Origin: Oscheius tipulae
Lineage: Eukaryota; Nematoda; Chromadorea; Rhabditida; Rhabditidae
DNA: 64,000 bases
Direction: 5' to 3'
NCBI GenBank assembly: GCA_037178975.1
Contig: JASJZH010000003.1
Location: forward strand, 6,696,001-6,760,000
Part shown: positions 1 to 11,392 of the stretch, one piece after another
Numbering within the stretch: the first letter of the stretch is position 1
Layout of the letters: each line of letters opens with the position of its first letter
The notes under the pieces: generated by a model
The model's input: only the letters and a program-made list of their open reading frames with translations
What the model was told of the DNA's origin: nothing
Databases searched by the model: none
Program-made: the position numbers and the translations under genes

Positions 1-221
1 GAGTAAAAAAGAAGTTTTAGAAGATAGTCAAACGATTCAAAAAAATACTGGGTCACTCCACCAGGAGCGTAAGTAACTGGTCCCTAAACAAGAAACACCT
101 TCAAACAACAAACTTTCAAAAAAAAAAAATCCAATTAGTACCTGAAGTGTTGGCAAGCAAAAAAGAAACCCAAAAAAAACCCAAAAAGCTCTCAAAATTC
201 TCGATAAAACATGATTTTCAG
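1..221 (+). other. Intron of XPD carrying a short dispersed repeat
   Basis: No coding exon of XPD is recognisable before the acceptor ATTTTCAG ending at 221, so this is read as intron. Bases about 52-85 (core CTCCACCAGGAGCGTAAG) closely resemble 21930-21963 downstream of PPCDC. Confidence 0.6.
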
Positions 222-3200
222 AAAGCACCCGAAATTCTTGCCCTGGGAATGTCTGCCAGAAAGAATCTCTGCATCAATGAGCCCGTGGCCGCTCTGCGTC
301 AAGGATCTCTCGTCGACGGAGCCTGCCAGAAATTGACGTCGTCTCATGTGCGAGCCAAGCGACAGTACGATCCGACCCTCCCGACCTGTGACTTCTTTGA
401 CAATCTTGAGAAGATGCAGCGTTTTACCATGCCTAATGGCGTCTGGAACATGGTATGCTCTTTTTTATGGGTTATTGACCAAATTTTAGGGTGATCTGAG
501 AGAATTCGGTCGTGAAAAACAAGTTTGTCCGTATTTCATTGCTCGTCGGGCTATCAACCAGGCCAGTATCGTAGTTTATTCTTATCACTACATCCTCGAC
601 CCGAAAATTGCCGAAATTGTGTCCAAGAACTTCAGCCCGAGGTACTTTCCCTCATTTTTTGATTAAAAAAAAATCCCAAATTTAGGACGTGCGTGGTGTT
701 CGACGAGGCTCACAACATTGACAACGTCTGTATCGAGTCTATGTCTATCGGAATCAATCAGAGACAGATGGATAGGGCGCAGACGGAACTGGAAAAGTGA
801 AACTTTACTCTGGAGGAGGAATAATGGACATTTTAGAGTGACAGAAGTCGTGCAGAAAACGAAGCGAGATAATGCGGAGAAGCTGGAAGAAGAGTACAGA
901 AATATGGTTGAGGGACTGAAGAGGTAGGTGTTTATAGAACTAGGAGTTAAATGGGGTGGTTTCCTATGGCCCAGTGATAACCAAGAAAACAAAATTAGAC
1001 AAACAATTGGGGTGACAGCCAGCTTAGAATGCTTCGATTCTCACTCCTGTGTCCCGCTTTTTGTGACATTGTGCGCGAAAATATACATCAAGTGTTTTCG
1101 CATTGCTTGGCACTCAATTCACTGATAAACTGCTGGAAGCTTGAAATACTATCGAAAAGAATGTACAGCCTAAAAACAATGCTGTTCATTTTCAGAGCCG
1201 GTGAGGAGCGCCTAAACGACGAGCGCCTTGCTAATCCGGTCCTGCCGAAGGAGATTCTCAACGAGGCCATACCGGGCTCAATTCGGACTGCCCAGCACTT
1301 TGTCATCTTCCTCCGACGCTTTATGGAGTACCTGAAGCTGCGACTTCGATCCAGCCAGGTCCTGATCGAAAGTCCTGCCGCCTTCCTTAAAGACATCCAG
1401 GACAGAATGTACATTGATCGAAAGCCCTTGAGGTAGGCTTTTTTTTCTCAAATTTTCCACAGAAAAATTTTAGATTCTGCGCCGAGCGACTGTCCAATCT
1501 GTCCAAAACCCTCGAACTAACGGATTCAACCGAAATCTGGGCGCTGACTCAGGTCGCGAACCTGGCCACCTTGGTGAGCACCTATTGCAAGGGCTTCTCC
1601 GTGATTGTCGAACCCGGAGAGGGAAATCAGCCCTCGGTACTCACTCTTTCCTGCATGGATGCCTCAATCGCCATCGATCCCGTCTTCAGTCGATTCCAGA
1701 CGGTAGTGATCACTTCTGGAACCCTCTCCCCGTTGGAAATGTACCCGAAAGTGCTCCAATTCGAACCGGCAGTAATGGCTTCTCTCACAATGACACTGGC
1801 TCGACCGTGTCTCTGTCCGCTGGTTGTGGCTAGAGGCAATGATCAGGTTAGTTTTTTTTGTAGAAACTACCGTAACCCAAACATTTACGTGGCAGAGCTC
1901 ATGAGCAACCGGGCTTGTCGAAATTGCTCGAAAGACCATCCTGCGCACCAACTCTTAGCCATAGTACTTCAATGCTCATCTGTTTCTTTTGAAATATGCT
2001 CTGCGTCGGTTACAATGGTATAAGAATTGGTGCGCTAATTTTTCTGTCTGTTTGTAAGCCAAAACTTGACATTTTTATTATGCGATCCAATGTTTTTGAG
2101 CAGATGAGCCGAAGTGAATGAGTTCCACAATGGCATCACCTAGCTTACAGTAAGACACGCCACTTTTTAACTACAATATGCATACCTAAGCCATTAAAAA
2201 TCTTTCAGGTAGCAATGACGTCCCGTTTCGAGCAGCGAAGTGATGTAGCCGTCATCCGAAATTACGGTAACCTGGTTCTCGAAATGGCAGCCATCGTCCC
2301 GGACGGAATGGTCGTCTTCTTCACCAGCTACAGCTACATGGAATCGGTCATTGGCACCTGGTACGAGCAGCATGTGATTGACGAGCTGATGAAGTACAAA
2401 CTGCTCTTCATTGAGACGAACGACGCTCGAGAGACTTCTGTCGCTCTGGAGAAGTATGTCGAGGCCTGTGATAGTGGAAGGGGAGCCTGTCTGTTCTCTG
2501 TGGCTAGAGGAAAAGTCTCGGAAGGAATTGATTTCAGTCATCATTTGGGTCAGTGTTTTGGAAATTGTGGGAAAATGGTTTTTTTTTCAGGTAGATGTGT
2601 CCTGATGCTCGGCATTCCCTACGTCTACACCGAGAGTAAGGTTCTTCGTGCCCGTCTCGAGTTTCTTCGTGACCAGTACGGTATCCACGAGAACGACTTC
2701 CTCACCTTCGACGCGATGCGACACACGGCCCAATGCATGGGCAGAGCTCTTCGCGGAAAGACCGACTACGGTCTCATGATCTTCGCTGACAAAGTAAGCC
2801 ACAATTTTGCTGGTTATTTTCTTTGCTGTTCACAAAATAGTAGATTTACCGCGGGGGGATCGAAACCGGGCCGTGAGTATCGTAATACCGTCTCCTAGCA
2901 ACACTCCAACCGTTTCTCTAAAACTTTGAAGCACCGTAACTTTATATAGAGACCTAACCCTAAACATAATTGAATATTCTTACTCAGCTCAAAAATCTCT
3001 ACAAACTGAAAGCTTAGAAATAAAATTGACCTAGCCGGTATTGGACCTAAGTCCATAGCAGTCAATTCTTTAGAATCTACAATGGGGCACATGCAGATAG
3101 CAAACAGAAGCGCACGGACAATTCAAAATAGATTATTTCAGAGATTTTCCCGAACTGACAAGCGTGGAAAGCTGCCGAGATGGATGCAGGCTTATCTCGA

Positions 3201-3416
3201 TCAGGCCAGTATTAATTTGAGCATCGACGAGGCCGCTCAAGTAGCTAAAAGGTACTTTTTGTTATTTTATGTAAAAAACGATCTTTCAGATGGTTGACCT
3301 TGATGGCGCAGCCCTTCACCAAGCAGGATCAGCTCGGCGTCTCGATGTTGACCGCGAACATGCTTACGGCCAAGACGATGAAAAACTTCGAAAATGTTGT
3401 AGAAATTATCGATTAG
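222..3416 (+). CDS. ERCC2: XPD/ERCC2 DNA helicase of TFIIH, 5' end outside window
   Basis: This is the ATP-dependent 5'-3' helicase subunit of TFIIH, acting in transcription initiation and nucleotide excision repair. Ten exons fit one frame of 656 residues: 222-452, 490-641, 686-796, 837-923, 1196-1432, 1474-1846, 2209-2548, 2591-2793, 3142-3251, 3290-3416. Seen in sequence: iron-sulfur cluster cysteines (KNLCIN, GACQKL, PTCDFF, QVCPYF), the DEAH box VVFDEAHN, the motif [24 protein letters not shown], and motif [17 protein letters not shown]. The human protein has 760 residues, so about 107 N-terminal residues including Walker A should lie upstream; bases 1-221 look intronic. The C-terminus is close to full length. 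An AATAAA lies near 3484. TACO1 starts 163 bp downstream on the same strand, so co-transcription is possible. The XPD assignment over other iron-sulfur helicases rests on near-continuous similarity. Confidence 0.96.
2838..2925 (-). repeat. tRNA-like (SINE-like) repeat, copy 1
   Basis: Lies in the XPD intron 2794-3141. Read on the minus strand it has a B-box-like segment (GGTTTCGATCC) and an upstream TTGCTAGGAGACG. The same order and spacing recur at 34640-34735 on the minus strand, and similarity continues into the flank (CCAACYGTTTC on the plus strand). This supports a dispersed Pol III-derived repeat rather than a functional tRNA, since no cloverleaf could be drawn by eye. Confidence 0.5.
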
Positions 3417-3579
3417 ATCTCTTTGAACGGGTCTCCTGTCTCAATTATCTCTCTCCCCGGTCCAGTTACGGTTTCATTTTGTTAATAAATGCCTTGTTTC
3501 ATCCCTTTTTAGCTTGTTCTTCACGTATTTCGTGCGTTTTATCTAAGATCTGTAGAAATCGTGTTGAAGATGGGAATAG

Positions 3580-4991
3580 ATGCTGGCAACGAGCTGGCTT
3601 CGACTGTCCCAGCGAGCCTTTTCGATGACGGCGGCCGTCGGGATCTCTACGACGTCCCTTCAGGCCAAAGGACACTCGAAATGGCAGAATATCAAGGCAA
3701 CGAAGGGCAAAAACGACCTTCTGAAGTCCCAGGCCGCGAACATGCTTCTCAGGAAGGCTTGTTGTCTTTTTGATGATATTAAAGATGTTTGTTAAGGTAA
3801 AATCGGCGGTGAATCGGGGCGGTTTCGATCTCAAACTGAACAGGGAACTGGCCCAGCTCGAACAGGACTTCAAGACGCAAGGACTGTCACTAGACACTTT
3901 CAGGAACGCTCTTCAGAGAATGAAGGTTGGTTTTAAATCGAACGATGGTTTCCTTTCGAAAAATTACTAGATACTGTTGAACAATAACTCCATCTGTTGT
4001 ATTTAGCAGATCTAGCTCAAAATGCCCAAAAGTGTGGGTGTGCGTGTCTGTCAGTCTGTCTGAGGCCCTAATTGCCAATCTGCCACATATTTTGTGACAG
4101 CAATTACTGCTTTTCAAGTCAAATCCTGAGAGGACGTTGCTGCTGTCAGGGTAGCTCGACTAGAAGATTATCTGCCTGTTACGAGTCCCAACGGGGCATC
4201 AGACTAACTTGTGCTAATACATGTTTTTTTAAGGAAAAACCCGAAGTCGAGGTGGCCTTCGATGTGATCGGCCCGTCGGGAACCTTTTTCATCGTTATGA
4301 CCGAGACGGACAGCAAGAAGACAATGGAGAGTACTCTTCGCAAGTATTTTAATAAGGTAAGCAGCTTTTTAGCGCCTGAGAATCGAATGCAGGTCGGTGG
4401 CTTCCGTATGGCAACTGATTCCAGTGCTGTCAGAAGCTGGTTCGACGAAAAAGGAGTTCTCCTAGTCGACACGAAGAAAAACAATCAGGAAGTCAAGTTG
4501 GAACAGATGGAAGAGATCGGAATCGAGATGGACTGCGAGGAGGTCGGACTGATTGAGGAAGATGGGGCCAGAAAATTCGAACTGCTCTGTGATGCCAAGA
4601 AAATGCAGGCCGTAGAGAACGATCTCGTCAAATTAGGGTATTTGTTCTATTATTCTTTGGTAAGGGGGTTGAAGAGCTCGTTAAAGAATCTGAACGGCCC
4701 AGGCTCGATTCTCGGTAGACTTTTTAGTTTTATATTACCAATTCAACCGCTACGGGCATTTCTGAGCTGATCTGTAGATCATATTAGCTACAACCATATT
4801 GTAATGGTCTTCTTCCTAAGCCGATAAATTTCAGTTTCTCTGTTGACAGCGCCGAGATTGAGTTCCGGCCAATGCACCCCGTCGAACTGCAGCCTGACGA
4901 CGCCGTCAAAGTCGAAAAATTTTACGAAATGGTCCAGGAGGACGAGAACGTGAAGCAGATCTACGACAACATCGAGCCCAGCAGTCCCTAA
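3580..4991 (+). CDS. TACO1: TACO1/YebC-family mitochondrial translation factor
   Basis: Members of this family bind mitochondrial ribosomes or mRNA and support translation, for example of COX1 in mammals. Five exons (3580-3756, 3797-3925, 4234-4356, 4393-4637, 4835-4991) give 276 residues. The N-terminus is basic and serine/alanine-rich (MLATSWLRLSQRAFSM), fitting a mitochondrial presequence, followed by the family signature GHSKWQNIKATKGKND. Further family landmarks are NRGGFDLKLN, FDEKGVLLVD and the C-terminal VKQIYDNIEP. Intron 1 (3757-3796) begins with GC rather than GT: AAG|GC...AAG. Intron 2 holds a copy of the dispersed hairpin repeat. The start is 163 bp after the XPD stop and follows a TTTTTAG acceptor-like site, which suggests spliced-leader addition. 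Family assignment is firm; the mitochondrial role is from the family. Confidence 0.93.
4015..4205 (+). repeat. Dispersed hairpin repeat, copy A (diverged)
   Basis: In TACO1 intron 2. It matches the other copies through TGTCTGTCTGAGGCCCTAAT, GCCAAT...TTTTGTGACAGCAATTACTG, CAAGTCAA, GAGAGGACGTTGCTGCTGTC and AGGGTAGCTCGACTAGAAG. The tail CCCAACGGGGCATCAGACTA is shared with copy B at 19216-19430. Confidence 0.75.
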
Positions 4992-5105
4992 ACAGGTTTT
5001 ATCATAGATTTTTGTTGATTTGATTGTTTCTTCCGCTAGTACAGTATATGAATTTTATATCAAACTTCCTGAGAATATAAATATGTGCAAGTCGGATGGG
5101 TAAAA

Positions 5106-8100
5106 CTACTTATGTTGTGCGAAGAAGGCCTTCGAGGTTTGAAGAATGTCGCGGAAGGTCGCTCTCGTTTCTACCCGCTTCGCAATCCAGCCCGAGAGTT
5201 GAGATTGGACTGATTGATGTGAGAATCTGTTTCTGTGAGTCGAAAAGAGAAAAAACTCTGTACCTTAAGTCGAATAAAAAAACGGCTGCGTAGTCGCGTC
5301 GGTGCCTGATGGCTCGTCCAATGGCCTGGTTGACGGCGTGCATACAGAGCGAGTCGTACAGCTGTTTTCCGCCCCCGGTTATCGTTCCGTCCAGGTACTG
5401 AAAACTTTTGTTAGTAAGAGAAATCTAGCAGCTGCTCCTTTTTGTTCAGCCTCATGTCCCTTTTGCCACATCAGCCTGTCCCCATTTGTTTAGCCTTTAC
5501 CAAGTTATTCCTGTCTCAAACTCATCTTCTTGTAGACCTGTTGCCAAAGTTTTTCCGGTACATGCACTCACGGACAGTTTTTTCTTTATTTTTTAGTCGT
5601 TAGTTATTGTATTAGATTCCAAAGCGTTTGCTAGCAGCATAAATAATTTGTGAAACACTCTGCATAGGTTTTTTTTAAGCATTTCATTTGTATAGACATA
5701 GTTTGTGTTGGCTACAGTAATTCTTGAGCTTGTGGACTGGTCGAAATTGCCACCAGCGTATGATAAAAGAACCCTACTACCGCTTACTACGTTCTTTGCG
5801 AGCTGATTTTTGTGTGTCTGACCACTCTTATCAAAGGTTGGGCGGCAGGATAGCGCAATGGCACCAGTGCTAACAAAAAAGTCCCAAGTTCGATCCCCAC
5901 CACGGCCCAAACCAAGCTTTCATCCTCTCGCAAGTCGGTAATTTGAAAGTAAGGTAAAGATGTCCCTAAAAAAAGGCTGGGCAGCTTTGGTTTGTACTGT
6001 CCCGTGGCCTGTTCCCTCAGGAAGCCTCTACAATGGTCGGCGTCGCAAGACCCCACAGAGCTCGACTCACGGAGCTCTTCAAGTATCTCTGCCGATGAGG
6101 TTGAGTCTTCTGTACACGTCAAGCTGTCCCTATGCTGACAGAACTGGTGAACATTGGCAGCGTAACTGACAGGATTTTTTTCCTTCACAAGATGAGATGC
6201 ACCACAGAACTCTACAGTGTAAAAAATATCCACCTTCATGTTCTCCTGCAGCTCAAGACTGCTCTTGTTCGGGTACGGAAGTCCAATCATGACGACAGCT
6301 CTGCCCAGCTCGTCGCTAAAGTTGATTCCTTCGCTCATTTTGCCTCCGACTACGGCAAATAGAACTGCTCCTTTTGTGCTACGAGCCGAGGTTACAAACT
6401 TGCCCCAGATGTTCGTTTCTGTCGTCCCGGAACGGGGTTCGATGTAGACCATTTTCTTGTCTTGTAGTCTTTCAAAGAGATTGAACTTTTTCAGAGCGGC
6501 AGCAAAGGTGTTCATGACATCGTAGGAGGTGAAAAAGACGACGGCGCCATTAGGTACGTTACCCAGGAGCTCTATGAGAGACAGAGCGAGGGATCGAAGA
6601 GTCTGATCGTTGTTTCGGGTCTGATAGGTCATCGTAAATGGCTGTCCATCTATTGTCTTGTCTAAAATTCATTATTTCTATTTCTCGACCGGAACGAACC
6701 GACAACGAGAGCAGCGAGCTGATTGTCGTCGATGACGTGCTCACAGGAAAATCTGGTCACGCGAGAGGCATCACGTCCTCGGGTCAAACAGTCGATCTAA
6801 AGAGGTGATTTTCAAGAAGGCAGGGAAAAGATACCAGAAGACCAGCAGGTTCCATCGTTCCTCCGATCAGAATTGTGGCACGGGCCTTGTCGACGACGTT
6901 CCGCAGCTGGTCAGCCGGGTTGAGAAGAATGAAACGGAGTCTGAAAGGGCCGATTGCATAGGGAAATGACAATGGAGAAGAAGATTAACTGGGTTCGATG
7001 ATGCAAAGAAACAGTTACTCAAACAGTGCAAAAAAAAACTGACGCGACCAACAAAACAATACGAACAACTCCTAATAATTTTCCCTCTCCGGATCAGTTT
7101 GCTCATCCTTTTACTTGAGAAGATTAGGATCGAAATTACAAAACGAAAAATATTCCTTCATCTCGTAAAATGTGCTTACTTGTTAGTCGCCTTGTCCACA
7201 ATGATCCTCCCGTCCACGCACTTGTTGTTCAACGCCTCCAGGAAGCTTTTGATCGAGAAGAGCGGCGACGGAATGGCTCGAGGCTGTTCTTTCACAACTG
7301 TCTCTTGGACAGCTGGTCCCTCTTCTATATCTTTCACTACAAAATGACAACAAAAAGCCTACTATTCTTCTTGCTCAGCAACTTCTGTACTCCTGTCAGT
7401 TTGACAGCCTCCTTCTGTTCTTGCTGGTCCTTTTTCTGCTGTCGGAGATAGAACCCGTGGAACTTTTTGCACAGATCTGTGACCTCCATGTAATGGACGA
7501 GCTTGAAGAGATTGATATCTGTCAGTAGGAGCTGAATCAGCTAATTTCGAGGTCTAAAAATAAGTTTTGCCTTGATGAGGAAGCCTTGAATAGTGAGAAC
7601 GGAATCATCGCCCGGATTGTGCAAATAGCGACTGAAGGCTGTGACGACGGTGTGGAGAAGACGCATGTACATGAGATTCTTTGTTTTCAGACGCGCTCTG
7701 TACATTTCGATGTGGTTTGGGACAAAAACACCAACTTGTAGGTGGTGATGTATTCGTCAATCAGCTGAAGAGCCACTTTCAGCCCGGCCGACGAGATCTC
7801 GCTTGAATTAATGTTGCCGATGACTTGGAGCACATTGTGCGCCTCGTCCAGCACGACCACATTGTTCTCTAGCTCCACGCCCCAGGCAGCCCGTGTGGCG
7901 GCGTGAAGTAGAACCTGATAGGGCAGAAGGACCAGTTGACAGAGGGGTACGGATTTCCTGGTGGCAAAATAGGGACAGCCGAGAGACTTCTGGGCTCGGG
8001 AGATTACCTGTAAATGGAAAGTTATTGTTATAGTTGTGATGTGTATGCGCAACGTGTATGTCGCTTTCTTTCTTTTGGTCATCAGAACAGGGGTAATATC

Positions 8101-9666
8101 AATAGACTGAAAGTTTCGGGCAGTTACTGTCCGGAACTTTCAGTCAAAGAAGCTAGTAACTCAGCTTCGACTAGATAGTCTATTGATATGCTTTACCCCT
8201 GTTCTGATGGCCAAAAGGAACAAAGCAACATGATCCGACTAAGATGAGGGCAGTTTTGCAAGGACAGGAATCTTGAAGCAACAGAACGATATCATGTTCA
8301 GTTCATAGAGACGTTGGAGTCAGACTGTGAGGGTGAAAAGCACCACGAACACTTGCACGGTAGGTGACAAAGAGTAAACTGCCTGAGAAGTTTCCCATTA
8401 GGTATTGAATCTGGCAGAATTGTCAAACGACAAACATCATAAGGACCGGATATGTTCTGTGAGACTCTTCTGGGGTTGAGAAACATTTTTTTGTGGAATA
8501 CAAAAGAAGAATTTTCTCCGCACTGCTGAAGTTACAAGTTACCGCTCGGAACCGACAACAGACTGTTAGTTCAGCGAGAATACAACTGAGCCATTTTGTG
8601 GGCAAAATAGCTCATGATTTTTACTGCATGAAGTACACAAAATCACAATATTACCTCAGTCGGTCGACTCAATTTTTTAGCCAGAATCCCATTCGACAAA
8701 TCCTCAATAGCTTCTTGTTTGTAGTAGGGACAGCCAGACTTGGAACTTCTTTTCGTCGGCTCCTAAAATCAAAACAGATTCCTATCAACAGTTCTTCTCT
8801 ACCTCATTCTCTCTTGTCTTGGCTCGTTTATCGCATCCGCCGCAGTTCTTTCTCAATTCCATGCATTTCTCGTTAATGAGATGACTGATCTTCAGCTTCT
8901 GGACACTCTCATTGGCACAAAGTGCCTGCCTCGAAGCTATTGTCACCAGACGGGGCTTGAATCTACAATGTTTATTTTTTCCATGAAAAAAAAAACATCA
9001 AAAAATACCTGGTCTTGGCCAGCTCATCGACGAGCTGTTCGAGCTGGCTGTGAGTTCTCGAGGCGTAATAGATTTTCACTGTTTTCATTGCGTCTTCCGC
9101 CTCCTTTGTGTCCATTCCCTCGCCGTCCGAGGTGTATTCTCCCGGCCCAAGATCTTCTTCTTCTTTACGCTCATTTTCATCCACCTCTCCGTCATGTTTC
9201 CGTTTCTTGGTCTCAATCACACCCTCCTCGGCCTTTCTTAGCCTCTCCTTGATCTTTTCCAGCGCCTCCAACTTGTCATTCGCCTCGTCAATCTTCTTTT
9301 TCACTTCAAACGTCTCCTGGTATGCTTCCAACCAATCTTTGCCTAAAAAAGCGGGTTTTAGTTAAGACAAAACTGAATTTCCTTGGTCATCATACGGCCT
9401 GAGATTAATCTTGGTGGTAGCCATTTCCCGCAGCTCCTTTTCCGTCTCCCGCTCCAGATTTTCAAGCCAAGTCATTGTCGAGCAGAGCACGCTAAGCGAC
9501 TTCCCCGTCCCCGTGGGCGATTCAAAAATTCCGACCTGGAACAAAGTTGTACACCAAGGAACAAAAGGAAGTTTACTTTCCCCTGCTCGATACAGTCGTA
9601 GATTTCGTTCATAAGGTTCAACTGAATGTCGTAGGGCGGATAGGGGAAGGAGAAGTCTCTCGACAT
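5106..9666 (-). CDS. DDX11: DDX11/CHL1-type iron-sulfur DNA helicase
   Basis: A 5'-3' helicase of the XPD-like family, known elsewhere for sister-chromatid cohesion and for unwinding forks and G-quadruplexes. Exons, 5' to 3': 9577-9666, 9374-9535, 9009-9342, 8813-8962, 8655-8762, 7736-8007, 7571-7697, 7363-7540, 7180-7336, 6835-6940, 6700-6796, 6234-6661, 5264-5397, 5106-5232; about 823 codons. Visible: [12 protein letters not shown] (Walker A), [19 protein letters not shown], cysteines in ALCANES, NEKCME, SGCPYY, LGCPYF, the DEAH box [37 protein letters not shown] and [17 protein letters not shown]. Introns at 7337-7362 (26 bp) and 7541-7570 (30 bp, GC-AG) are extremely short. The join between exons 2 and 3 is one base out of frame with canonical sites, so that boundary is wrong, atypical or a sequence error. 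The start codon lies directly after TCCTAG, 143 bp downstream of the HAT1 stop, which suggests trans-splicing in a two-gene operon. Confidence 0.93.
5838..5912 (+). repeat. tRNA-like element in DDX11 intron
   Basis: In the long intron 5398-6233. An A-box-like TAGCGCAATGG and a B-box GTTCGATCC are about 40 bp apart. The ends GGGC...GCCC can partly pair as an acceptor stem. No clean anticodon arm is seen, so this is read as a tRNA-derived repeat or tRNA pseudogene. Confidence 0.5.
8055..8235. mobile_element. MITE-like inverted-repeat element
   Basis: Lies in the DDX11 intron between exons 5 and 6. The left arm contains CTTTTGGTCATCAGAACAGG and GGTAATATCAATAGACT; the right arm is its reverse complement with small changes (AGTCTATTGATATGCTTTACC and CCTGTTCTGATGGCCAAAAG). 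Arms are about 45-50 bp. Inside, ACTGAAAGTTTCGGGCAG and CTGTCCGGAACTTTCAGT make a second hairpin. There is no ORF, so it would be non-autonomous. No target-site duplication could be fixed by eye. Confidence 0.7.
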
Positions 9667-9809
9667 CTAGGAATCGACTTTTCTGGCAAGAAGAACGGGA
9701 CAGAAATAGAAGAAGTGGAAAGGAAACACGGATAAAGAAGGAGAATGAAGCGAGTCCAGGTTTATTTGTACCAGTAATGAAGCATACACAGGTTTCAGAT
9801 GAGAATTTT

Positions 9810-11392
9810 TCAAACGGTAGGATAAGCGGCCAGGCGATCCACGACGACCTGATATCCTTTGATAGTTTCTTCGTAGAGGGAGGCCAGCTGGTCCAGCTTG
9901 ATCTCTGGTTTTATGTCGGCCATCTAAACCATGAATTTAGCTCCTAAACCGCTAGAAAAACATACATCCTTGACCATCTCCGGATCGACGCACTTCTCCA
10001 GCTTAAGCAGATCTTTCGGACGGCGTTTGAATGGCTTCTCGAGACGTCTCTTCACATCGATCCGGTAACTTTTCATCTCATCCTCGCTGCTCTTGTTTGT
10101 GGCAATGAATCGGAGAATTTCGTAGACCCGACGGGCTTGTTTCTAATAAATACTGTATTTAGGCAGAGGGTAAGCTCACACTGTAGATTTTGAAGCTCTC
10201 GCGGGCCTTCAGTTCCATCTCGGCCGAGAATCCCTTCTTCAGGTTATCGCCACTGAATTCGGGCAGTGTCTGACAGTGCAAAGAGTCGAGATAGTCGCGC
10301 AGATAGATCATACTGTCGGCTGCGTCTTCCACTGTGATATCGTAGACTATGGGCATCGACCACAGATCCTCGCAGATAGAGTTAAGGAATTTGGCACCGA
10401 GACCGGACTGACGATATGGAGGGAGGAGGAGCATGTGGGCGATTCGAAGACGTTCCTGATCGCGGTAGTGGTAGAACCGATAAAGGGAAGCGTATCCGGC
10501 CACGGCGTATCGTTTGGCGTCGCTTCCGTCGGCAGCGATTTCGTCGTAGGTCTCGAACCTGAAGCACCTTTGTAGCTAGAAAAAACGGGTCACTTACAGA
10601 AGATAATGAAGCCAATTATGGTCGTTGTCCGTGTATTCGGCCGCGTCAATATACCACAGGGCCAGAGTCTGGAGCTGCGCCAGGTAGCGCTCAAACTCCG
10701 GTGTCTGTGTGGTCACCTTGCGCAACTCAAACGTCCTCGGCTCCTGACGGGCTCGTTTAGCCGACGGCTCATTTTCGGCGCTCGAGGCCTCGACTGAAAC
10801 TACAGCATAGATTGTGTTCATGGGAAACCGGGTAGCTTACCCATAATGGTTCGAATCAGCTCGCCGAATGGCTGGAAGGTCTTCTGTTCGTCCAGTTTGC
10901 GCAGAAAGTCCTTTTTGCTTTGTACCATAATGTCCATGTGATCTTCGGGAAGCTGAGATTTCAACAAGGCGTAGATGTCATCTGGCTGCAACAGAAGGAT
11001 CGTAAAATAGGACAAAAGATTGTACTGGAACATCGCTGCCACCCTGTGAAGAGGTACGAGAATAGCTGATTTCCGGATAGATATAGAGACTAGAGGACGT
11101 GTAATTGATAGTGATGGACAGATTCTGGTACCCGAAAATGGTCTCTCTAAAATGTTTTGATCCCAAAGGCAGGTGGCAAAGAACGTACGCCTCGCCGAAA
11201 TGTTGATGAGCAAACTCGACATTATAGCCTTCCTGATCTTTTTTTCCGACCTCATTTTCAGGTTTCACTGTAAGAAGAAACTACAACACAATAAGAAGCT
11301 GGAAACTAACGAAATTTCAGCTGGACGCTGTCCAGAGCACTAGCCACGAATTGCTGGTCGTGCTTCGAGAGGGGAACTTCGTCGTCGTCCAT
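9810..11392 (-). CDS. HAT1: Histone acetyltransferase type B catalytic subunit HAT1
   Basis: HAT1 acetylates newly made histone H4 on K5 and K12 before deposition. Eight exons (11311-11392, 11189-11267, 11099-11146, 10841-11043, 10598-10799, 10180-10558, 9966-10142, 9810-9923) give 427 residues, close to the human 419. Landmarks in order: ETIFGYQNLSITINY, FQPFGELIRTIM, LALWYIDAAEYTDNDHNWLHY, then the GNAT acetyl-CoA core RIAHMLLLPPYRQSGLGAKF (Q/RxxGxG/A-like loop), YDITVEDAADS with the conserved acidic residues, and KQARRVYEILRF. The exon 4-5 insert carries a basic KRAR stretch that could serve as a nuclear localisation signal. The start is 8 bp after CGATTCAG, an acceptor-like site. DDX11 follows 143 bp downstream on the same strand. 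An AATAAA lies just 3' (around 9762, minus strand). Confidence 0.95.

Noticed and set aside
5787-6233. Continuation of the DDX11 frame past position 6234 as a long C-terminal extension
   Set aside because: The conserved helicase C-terminus resumes at 5397 in another exon, and the extension runs through a tRNA-like element; it is intron.
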